Source: Torymus aiolomorphi
Taxonomy: Eukaryota > Arthropoda > Insecta > Hymenoptera > Torymidae
NCBI GenBank assembly: GCA_036365515.1
Contig: CM070876.1
Coordinates: forward strand, 104,288,810-104,352,809
Length of the DNA: 64,000 bases
Direction of reading: 5' to 3'
Shown: positions 56,301 to 64,000 of the stretch, in pieces
Numbering within the stretch: the first letter of the stretch is position 1
Layout of the letters: each line of letters begins with the position of its first letter
Notes under the pieces: generated by a model
Databases searched by the model: none
Told to the model about the DNA's origin: nothing
Seen by the model: only the letters and a program-made list of their open reading frames with translations
Made by a program: the position numbers and the translations under genes

Positions 56301-57768
56301 TTTCTAACGTATCAAATCTTGGTTGAGCTGTAGATGTAGGGGTTGCTGGAGATAATGTACCGGCAGATGTGTTGGTCGTTAATCTAACTCTTCTAGTAGT
56401 TATCCATTGCTGTGAGCGGGAATTGCTTTGTTTGCCGATTTCTAGGTTGCCAAAGTACCGACGGTAGGTAGGCTGCAGTGGATAGTCTGTCATTTCAATG
56501 TATTTTTTTATTTTGTGTTTTAGCACTTCACACTGATCACTGTCTATTGCACTATGATTTATATTGTAATTAGTTTTGTATTTGTTGTTGTTAAATTCAC
56601 AGTTTGCACATTTAAGAGTATCACATTTACACTCAGCAGCTGCGTGATTTCCTGCACATTTGTAGCACTTGTCCTCATTATCGCATTTTTTGCCACTGTG
56701 GCCGACTCTTGAGCATTTAGTACATGGATTTGTGTTTATTATGTCAAATCCTCTGCAATTTTGAAACCCTATAAATAACTTGTTTTTATTGTCTCTTATA
56801 TGTTTGTAGATTGTAGGCGTTACTTCAACTATTGCACTCATTGTTTTAGCTTTTTCACTTGAGTTTATGTGTAGAACTTTGCACTTGTCATCAATATTGT
56901 TAAAGTTTCTTTGATTAATGTCTTGTTCTAGTTCTTTATCATTAAACACTTTTTCAATGTTAATAATTTTCACTATAGGTTTTTTTATTTCTTCTTTTTT
57001 GATTTTTGCATTAGTTGATAATTTTTTAGATAAGGTCTTTTCAATTGCATTTATACTTTCTTCGTTCATACAGTTTATTAATATAGTATCATTATTTATT
57101 TTTGTCACTTCTTTTGTTTGGATTGTTTTGTCTTTAGCAAGATAATGCAGTACAGTGTTTTCTAGGTTTATATTGTCTTTGTTGTTTGTTTTTTTAACAA
57201 TTAGTTTTGGTACTCTTTTAGCTTTGGGTTTAGTATTTGTTAAAATTTCTGCATAAGTGTGGGGCTTGATGTTTTTAAAATTGTTATTTTGTCTTTCTTT
57301 TATTAGTAATTCGTTTAGTAAGGCGTTCTTTTCTTGTGTTTCTTTAAGTAATTGTTTTAGCAGGTTATTTTCAATTTTCAGTGAGTCTGATTCATTGTAA
57401 TCTTCATATATGGTTTTATTGAGACCATTTTCTTCTGTTGTCTCATGCACTATGTTATTCACAATGTCTTGTTTAATTTGTTCACGGTTTTCATGCTTTA
57501 GCTGTGCTATGAATTGCCACGCTGCTTCACTGAGCGTGCCATATGGCAACTTTGAGGTTAGTGAGAGGTTAGGATGATCTTGGCACACAATAAATGAGTT
57601 GCTGAGGAATTTAATTGGTTTTCCTATGTTATATTTTGTAACTATTTCATCAGTATGGTAGAAGTTTCCACACACTATGCACACCACTGCCCCAACGCTA
57701 ATGCTGGGATGGCACTTGTAATATTTATTAAGAGAGGCATCGGGCGGCTCCTTCTCCTCCGACGCCAT
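56278..57768 (-). CDS. LINE ORF1 with N-terminal zinc finger and CCHC knuckles
   Basis: Intact 496-codon frame from ATG 57768. The N-terminus has CHPSISVGAVVCIVCGNFYH and VCQDHPN, a PHD-like or related zinc-binding pattern. The middle is Lys/Asn-rich with a likely coiled coil (IENNLLKQLLKETQEKNAL). The C-terminal third has zinc knuckles CTKCSRVGHSGKKC, CYKCAGNHAAAEC and CKCDTLKCANC. ORF1 proteins bind LINE RNA and assist integration. It ends in an ENENENES repeat that overlaps ORF2. Confidence 0.88.
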   Translation of the reverse strand: MASEEKEPPDASLNKYYKCHPSISVGAVVCIVCGNFYHTDEIVTKYNIGKPIKFLSNSFIVCQDHPNLSLTSKLPYGTLSEAAWQFIAQLKHENREQIKQDIVNNIVHETTEENGLNKTIYEDYNESDSLKIENNLLKQLLKETQEKNALLNELLIKERQNNNFKNIKPHTYAEILTNTKPKAKRVPKLIVKKTNNKDNINLENTVLHYLAKDKTIQTKEVTKINNDTILINCMNEESINAIEKTLSKKLSTNAKIKKEEIKKPIVKIINIEKVFNDKELEQDINQRNFNNIDDKCKVLHINSSEKAKTMSAIVEVTPTIYKHIRDNKNKLFIGFQNCRGFDIINTNPCTKCSRVGHSGKKCDNEDKCYKCAGNHAAAECKCDTLKCANCEFNNNKYKTNYNINHSAIDSDQCEVLKHKIKKYIEMTDYPLQPTYRRYFGNLEIGKQSNSRSQQWITTRRVRLTTNTSAGTLSPATPTSTAQPRFDTLENENENES

Positions 57769-57827
57769 GTCGAAAAAAAAAAAAAAAACTAATAAAATAA
57801 AATTAAAAAATGTTACTTTTCTTCATT

Positions 57828-57920
57828 CTATTTAACTCAAACTGTCTATTTTAACTAATTTATTTTGTTAATTAGACAGGAGAAACGACCGGAATGGTCT
57901 GTTCACTTGTGAAACGAACA
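57828..57920 (-). repeat. internal inverted repeat, right copy
   Basis: Diverged inverted partner of 52168-52263, containing AGACAGGAGAAACGACCGG and TCACTTGTGAAACGA. Together they frame the LINE insertion. Confidence 0.65.
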
Positions 57921-57927
57921 GAAATAA

Positions 57928-58007
57928 CATGGGTTAGTATATCTATATATTCGAGGAACAGCGGGAATAAGCACTGTTCCTCATATATATAGATATACTA
58001 ACCCATG
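57928..58007. repeat. 36-bp-arm hairpin
   Basis: CATGGGTTAGTATATCTATA... at 57928-57963 pairs with 57972-58007 with few mismatches around an 8-base loop (GGAATAAG). It adjoins the internal inverted repeat. Confidence 0.9.
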
Positions 58008-58876
58008 GTATTTCCGTATCTGGTCCTTATATTTTTTTGAGTGTAACGGGCCTATTGAAATGAGTTTGATTGAGTATATTGTTTATCTAAAATGAAGAAC
58101 AATACTTTTTTAAATACTTGCTACTAAAAAAGTACATCACAATTTCTTGCTAGTTGCAAGTCTATTTAAATCGATAGTCGAAAACTTATTAATTTTTTCT
58201 CAAATATTTACGTACAACTTTTGTTGCAAAGCCAGCTAGTTTTTGCATCTGTTTTGTATGTTGTAAGTTTTTTCCGGATATATGTATGAAGAATATTACT
58301 ATTCTTTTTTTTTCTTATTTAATGTTATCAAAGGGAAGTATCGGTTATTTTGCACCATTACACAAACTAAATATTTAATTGCCAGGTCATACATTTTTAA
58401 AGTATGTTTTGGAAAACCACTGTAAACCACTGTTTATTGCAAAATGGAATTTGATAAGTACACGAACATACTATAGATAGAAATTGGTGATTATCAAAAT
58501 ATATGAAATCTACTAACATCGAGTTTATTAAATATTTCATTTCTGTAAACTTTTAATGCTTTCTAGGTAAAACGATCAAAATTTTTTTTTTAATTTTATC
58601 TCATTTACCATGTTGTATAACCTAAACAAATCTTGAACAGTTTACTAATTTTTTTTAATGCGTTGTGAAATAACATTGTGTAATGCAGTCATAAATCGAG
58701 CTTCTTTGTCTGGAAAGTTTTTAAAAATATTAGATGTGGGATTTAAGAATTCGTATCACTATATTTAATATCATCTTCTCATAAATAAAATGGGTTTTTC
58801 CAATGAGTAGAGGTTTTTATTCAATTGAGAAATGCACCCATTTTGCAACATATTTGGTAACTTAATTGATGATTAA
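58008..58876. other. AT-rich interior of the transposon
   Basis: No gene is supported between the hairpin and the small MITE. Confidence 0.4.
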
Positions 58877-59080
58877 GGTGATGCGATACCCACGCTATTA
58901 CTCAAAATTGGGTTCCCATTTTTCTCATTCAATTTTTAATTTTAAGGAAAAAGCTCTTTGATACGTTATAGTTCTTTATTAAACTTAAAACTTGTCAAAG
59001 AGTTTCTTTCAAAAAGTTTAAAATTGAAGGAGAAAAACGAGAACCCAGAATTGAGTAATAGTGTGGGTATCACATACCTT
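58877..59080. mobile_element. 204-bp MITE with TTAA target
   Basis: Ends GGTGATGCGATACCCACGCT and GTGTGGGTATCACATACC, with TTAA on each side (58873-58876 and 59081-59084). The arms of about 85 bp pair imperfectly through ATTACTCAA and GGGTTC to a centre near 58975. TTAA duplication fits piggyBac-like or Kolobok-like non-autonomous elements. Confidence 0.75.
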
Positions 59081-59084
59081 AAGT

Positions 59085-59948
59085 ACAATATTGTATAGAT
59101 TTAATTAACTTTTAGTTTCTTGGAATATGTTGTAAATCCAATGAATTTTTTATAAACTAATAAAAAAAGATCAAATCTTTTCATTGAAAACATATATTTT
59201 ATTTATAAGAACTTGCTATCAATCATTGTCATGCACAGTTTTAAGCCTAGCCTACATATAATGAAATATTGCACTATATAATTTCACGACATGTTATTAG
59301 TATTGTAATAGTATTTTAATAGTAGTTAATATTAAAGGAAATTGATAATAATGATGGTCCAGGTTTTAAACAATATTATAAATAATTAAGAACATATCTC
59401 TTTTTTTTAGTGATTGTATGGGATCGTAATCACTAGATGCTGCTTAGCTTTCCGCAAGTAAGTTGCCAAAAAATTATTTATATATAGATAATCTCAGTCT
59501 TACAAAGGTGTACGTTAAAAGAAGTGTATTTAAAAGCTCTCTCTTAATAGAGAACCCTCTCTTTATAAAGGTTTCGTTTTGCTTAAATGATTTATGTCTA
59601 TACTTGTACTTTCGAGTCAATTAGAATAGATCGTCATCTCAATTTCCGACAATACCTAACAAAAAACAGAATACAGTCCACATTTCAAGAAATATTTAAT
59701 TTTTTACCATTCATTAATTATTATCAAAATAGTTTTAAGTGCATTATATTTCTTGGTGAAAAAAATCATTTTAATATAAAATAATAATCAAATTCATTAA
59801 TTTTGTGATAATTACATAATGGCTTAGCTTTAAAAAAGATTGATTATTACACAAGTAACTGTTTAGAGATCACCGATATTTTTTGCAATTATATTCATGA
59901 TCGCATAATATATCTTAAATATTCTCCATTTTAGTTTTTACATCGAAC
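59085..59948. other. AT-rich region upstream of the transposase
   Basis: No supported gene. Probably 5' non-coding sequence of the transposon. A TTAGTTTTTACATCGAAC segment, which might include a splice acceptor, lies just before the transposase ATG, but no clear AG boundary was established. Confidence 0.4.
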
Positions 59949-62041
59949 ATGGATGAATTTGATGATACTGATCAATGTTGCAACTGCTTCAAGCGAAATC
60001 TCAGTAAAATATCAGCTCAGATTAAGATCATTAATTCAGCTAGTAAAGTCGAAGCAGTTTGTGAGCAGTTAAATGTAGATAATGTTGACATTGGGTTTAA
60101 ACTTTGAGATAAATGTAGAAGACTTTTTTTTTGGGACACGAAAAGTAGAACCTTCAACCAGTGATCAAAGTCAGCCAATGAGTTCGCAATCAAGCTCGGA
60201 AATACCCAGCTCTCAGAGTTCAGGGAGCGTTGTTGAGGTAGTATTAAAACCAACTGTAGAAAAAAAACCTTCCACCGAGTTGCCCCTCAAAAGAACTATG
60301 ATTTCTCATACAGAATGTTGCGTTTGTAGAAACAAAAATAACTTGAGATGTGTACGATTGACTGCAAGACTGCAATGTTTCAATGCAAATCTTTATTCCA
60401 AATGGCAATCGAGTTTGTACCGAGCATTTAATAAAAAAACGATTTTTTGATGATGACCTGAAACTAATAAAGATGTACAGTTACACGAGTTTTTTAACTG
60501 CAGATGAAATATGTTTATTTTTAAAAAAAATTTCAGATTTAGCCTCGGAAACATTTTTAGATAAAATAAAATCATCAGAGCTTAGCGAAAAACAATTATT
60601 CTCTTTTACTAGTCTTTCGACTGATCAATTGCAAGAGCTGAGAAAATTATTAGTTTCCATGAGATCATCTGATTCTAGAGACGTTACACAAGCCCTGGTT
60701 ATATGTTTATTTAAATTACGGACTGGATCGTCGAATAATTTTATTTCGTCTATTTTCGTCATAGAAAACGAAATAAAAGTTTCATATTTCTGTGAATCAG
60801 TAATTAATTCATTTGAAAAAGATGTCCTACCGAAATATTTTGGAGTAAAAAGTATTAAAAGGGAGGATCTCATACGTGATCACACTTCCATTTATGCAAA
60901 AAAACTGTTTAAATTAGAGAACGAGCTTGTTTTGGTTTTTGATGGAACTTACTTACGTTACCAAAAAAGTAAAAATAATGAATCCCAAAGAAAGTCATAT
61001 TCAGGTCAGAAGAAATATCCTTTGGTCAAGCCATTTACTATTTGCACCACAGACGGATTTGTTGTTGATGTCCCTGGTCCGTTTTTAGCCACAGAAAATG
61101 ATGCAAGTATCATGAAGAAAGTAATGGATGGTCCAGATGGTATAAGAACTATCATGAGAGAAGGTGATGTTTGCGTTGTAGATAGAGGTTTTAGGTATGT
61201 GATACCTTATTTAAAAAGTCTTGGCTTTAAGATTCTCATGCCTGCCTTAAAGGGAAATAGACCCAACTTGAGTACGACTGAATCGAATGAATCTCGTTAC
61301 GTTACGAAATTGAGATGGGTTGTAGAGGATGTTCATGGTATTCTTGGTAAAAAGTATAAGCTTCTTCACCAGCAATTAGATAATAAACTTTTCCTAAAAG
61401 CCGGTGCATATTGTAGAAGTGCATGTTTTCTCAATAACCTTTTTGGTAAGCGTTTGAATAGCGATAAAGATGACGGTGGCTTACAAGGTATAATCATCGA
61501 AAGAATGTTAAATTCTAATCAAAGTGAAAATACTTTAGCATTAGAAGCTGAGACAACCGGATGGTCTAGACGGCCCACTACTACGATCAAGCTAACATCC
61601 CAAGAAATCATTGGCTTTCCGGAGATGACTGAAAGAGATCTCAAAATATTTTTTTCAGGTACCTATCAATTAGGTCAAGCCGTATGTTATTTGGCTGAGT
61701 TAATGGATGATAGTAACAATATCAATTTGGAATATATTAAGATCAAACCAAATATCATTAAAGTATTAATAAGGTCTAGGCATATTAACAGTAAGACTTA
61801 CAAATGCTACATCGAATACAAACCTAACTCAATTGGATACAGCGGTATCCTACGCCATGCGTGTGACTGTGCCAATGGATTACGAACTGTAGGATCCTGT
61901 TCTCACATTGCTGCAGTCATATATTATCTCAGTAATGCAAGATATAAGTCAAAAATTATTAGACCAGCGAAAGTTCTTTTCGAATTATTTACTACTTCAG
62001 ATATTGGTCCTGTAATAGACGAAGATAGTGACGAGGATTAA
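59949..62041 (+). pseudogene. DDE transposase with N-terminal zinc finger and C-terminal SWIM finger
   Basis: ATG 59949 begins a Cys-rich start (DTDQCCNCFKRN). A TGA at 60105 and shifts near 60125 and 60383 break the N-terminal 150 codons, which also hold a second finger (ECCVCRNKNNLRC, then NRVCTEHL). From 60383, 552 codons are intact. The DDE_Tnp_4-like core shows LVLVFDGTYLRYQKS (Asp), DVCVVDRGFRYVIPYLKS (Asp) and RWVVEDVHGILGKKY (Glu). The C-terminus has HACDCANGLRTVGSCSHIAA, the CxC...CxH pattern of a SWIM finger. It would cut and paste the element by its TIRs. Confidence 0.88.
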
Positions 62042-62281
62042 AAATATTATTATAATTCAATATTAAAAATTATTACTCATGTAATTTTGTCAAATAGAAC
62101 TTCTAAAAATAATACTCGCAAGAATAAAGGTCAAATATGAAATGGTACATACTTATTTTATTGTATTAATAAAAGCACAAAAATATTGATAACATATTTA
62201 TAATAATTAATTTCTATTAGAAATATTTACTCATTTTTATTTATCTACAAATGAATTTGAATAAAAATAATTAATTAAAAG
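62042..62281. other. 3' non-coding region of the transposon
   Basis: AT-rich, between the transposase stop and the right TIR; no gene. Confidence 0.5.
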
Positions 62282-63028
62282 GCTATATCAAGCCCTTTGT
62301 AGCTACCGACGAAGTAATACCCGATTTTAAAAATTTTTAGAATATTTTTGAATGCCCTAACACGTATTGAACGATCTTCTTTGAGGTTATGTTCCAAAAA
62401 CATGGTAAAAACACGAAAAAAATGTTTATAATTTGATTTTATAGCATTATTTGATGCAAAAATGGTAGTTCTGACATTGGAATTCGAAGATATAAAAAGA
62501 AATTGAAAAAAAAATTGTTCATAAACACTTATTTAGCTATTGGTTTTGAGGTTATGCGCCAAAACCGTGGGAAAAATGCTTAAAAAATCGGTTTTTTCGA
62601 ATTTTGAGTATGTTCCGGCTCGAAAACGCAAATTCGGACACCGCCATTTGAAAGAACGGGAAAAATACACAAAAAATTATTATTTACAAGTTAGCCAAAA
62701 ATTACCTACATAACCTAAAAAATCATTGAAAAATTAAAAAATTTTTCCTGAGCTCAATTTTTTTTTTTTAAATCTGAAAAAAATCAGGCTGTTCTCTTGC
62801 TCAAAAACACACGTCCGTGAATTTTTTCAGATTTATTTTAAAGAAAGGGTCGAGCGGAAAAAAATTTTTTCTTAAAAATACGTTTTTTAGGTTAGGAGAC
62901 TCAAATCATCACCTAGGGAGCTGAAAATTTGGCTAGAGAGGTTTTCAATAATGTACTTTCGAATGGTCAATCCCAAAAAAAAATCCAGGTGAGTGCAATT
63001 TTGACCATCTTATCCCGCTATAGCCTTT
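62282..63028 (-). repeat. right TIR of the 11.5-kb transposon
   Basis: Starts AGGCTATATCAAGCCCTTTG and ends CGCTATAGCCTTT. It contains the same two blocks as the left TIR plus about 350 bp between them (about 62500-62880), absent on the left. Confidence 0.88.
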
Positions 63029-63032
63029 ATTC

Positions 63033-63300
63033 ATTCTTCTATACAAATTAAACATAAGAAAGTACTGAAATCAATTTATTATAGTCAAGTACGCATAAGT
63101 TAACTTGACTGACATAATAGACCTTTTAGTACCTTGCGTTTAAAATTACATTTTACGCCCTCGTTGTAACTTCAAAAAAATTCATCCAGCGGGTATAAAA
63201 CTTAACGCCTAACAGGCACAATAGCTCACATAATACTCCTACAAAACTTTATAGAACCTACGTACTTTACGCCCGTGTTTTATTTCTAAAATTCATAAGA
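63033..63300 (+). repeat. 381-bp tandem repeat, rest of unit 2
   Basis: TAGTCAAGTACGCATAAG, then ACTTGACTGACATAATA, CAGCGGGTATAAA and AGAACCTACGTACTTTACG match the first unit at about 51205-51360 in the same orientation. It is the continuation of the unit interrupted at 51519. Confidence 0.82.
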
Positions 63301-64000
63301 ATTTTTTCTGATATTTACGAAAAGTCAAATCCTATATAAAAAGCCGCTGCCAATTCATTGGCACGTAGCTTCCTCAAACTTAATTTACTGATTCCTTTAA
63401 TTTATTTTTAATTCCAATATTTAAAATTTAATACTTTATTTTGTACGGTGAGACTATGTTAAATGGTTTGTGACTTTCTATTTTGACTCTTTCTATTTTT
63501 TATCATTAAAAAGCAATTATTATTATACAATTTTATATTTTACAAAAAAGAAAATCATTGCCCACAAAAAAAAAATGATCACCACGACCAGATATTCGAG
63601 ATAAAAAAATTTTTTTTATTGTTTTTTAATACTGATTTGATATCTCTGAAATGATATCTCAGAGAATATTTGATCAATTTGAAATTTTAACCAATTATTA
63701 CAATTATTTATTACAATATATTATTATTTAGTTAAATTTTCAAGAGATTACCTTTATTTCTTTTGATAAAAAAGTTATTTAAAAAAAAATTGTGTTTTTA
63801 TTAAAAAAAAAAAGCAGAAAATTTTGTTATAGCTTTGATTCAAAAATTTTCAAAGTTAAAAAAATTTATTTGTCTTTGAGAATTTTCCATTTATTTTCCA
63901 TTTATTAATCAAAAATTCAACGCTCATCGTTCGTCATCGCCTTCGGCTTAGAAACATACGCATGGAAAATATACGTTATTATCATCTATTTATTGTTTTG
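63301..64000. other. AT-rich right flank
   Basis: No gene, terminal repeat or RNA gene recognised. It is rich in poly-A/T. Confidence 0.4.

Larger units (their letters stand above)
52268..57775 (-). mobile_element. CR1-like LINE, near full length, 5.5 kb
   Basis: Minus strand, 5' to 3': ORF1, ORF2 (endonuclease, then RT), an extra ORF3, a short 3' region and a TTTA-type simple repeat tail (AAATA on the minus strand) at 52268-52292. The 5' end is placed just before the ORF1 ATG next to a poly-A/T run at 57776. Breaks are few: one split between endonuclease and RT and one single-base shift near 53797. The lineage is judged CR1-like from RT wording. Confidence 0.85.
51520..63028 (+). mobile_element. 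TIR DNA transposon, 11.5 kb, split by a LINE
   Basis: The ends are AAAGGCTATAGCGGGATAAG and its complement, with ATTC at 51516-51519 and 63029-63032 as a probable 4-bp target duplication. Without the LINE the element is about 6 kb. It encodes one DDE transposase with a SWIM-type finger at 59949-62041. The TIRs are long but unequal. The superfamily is not certain: the DDE_Tnp_4-type core with zinc fingers suggests the Harbinger/ISL2EU or a neighbouring group. Confidence 0.85.

Overview
This window looks like a transposon graveyard from an arthropod, most likely an insect. A hymenopteran is possible, but nothing here proves it. I found no convincing host gene, rRNA, tRNA or CRISPR array. The DNA between elements is AT-rich, eukaryotic splice sites are visible, and the element families present (copia, Gypsy with env, CR1-like LINE, Helitron, Polinton/Maverick, TIR transposons, MITEs, solo LTRs) are typical of insect repeats.

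Layout. 1-3456: 3' part of a copia element with its 3' LTR. 3637-4137: three identical 167-bp tandem copies. 5228-5660: two Helitron 3' ends facing each other across a (CA)n tract. 5750-6640: pyrimidine-rich tandem DNA. 7580-8056: a fragment of unknown transposon-like protein. 8060-13422: 5'-truncated Gypsy/errantivirus-like element (pol spacer with a macro-like region, integrase, env remnant, 3' LTR), carrying a 524-bp MITE and a GC-rich LTR-like insert. 13470-15356: LINE remnant lying against gag of another Gypsy-type element on the minus strand, whose PBS and 5' LTR are at 17364-19059. 19692-20064: hairpin MITE.

20295 to about 44780 is the centrepiece. A minus-strand Helitron (Rep plus PIF1-like helicase) has been opened twice. 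A 1,300-bp LTR-like element sits in the helicase with ATTT duplicated on both sides. An 18.4-kb Polinton sits in the Rep N-terminal region with a 6-bp duplication. In both cases, removing the insert and one copy of the duplication brings the Helitron reading frame back together. The Polinton has about 395-bp TIRs and carries PolB, packaging ATPase, chromodomain integrase, major and minor capsid proteins, a basic core-like protein, an adenain-like protease and several uncharacterised genes, two of them with apparent introns. PolB, ATPase, major capsid protein and protease are broken; integrase, minor capsid and several small ORFs are open.

44783-46823 is another possible solo LTR, followed by microsatellites and minisatellites. 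49823-50728 is a foldback with arms of about 445 bp. 51520-63028 is an 11.5-kb TIR transposon with a DDE transposase that ends in a SWIM-type zinc finger. It is inserted in a 381-bp tandem repeat and is itself split by a 5.5-kb CR1-like LINE with an unexpected third ORF downstream of the reverse transcriptase.

All functions are read from motifs by eye, and no database search was possible. Boundaries based on TSDs plus frame restoration are the most reliable; boundaries of old LTRs and LINE fragments are approximate.
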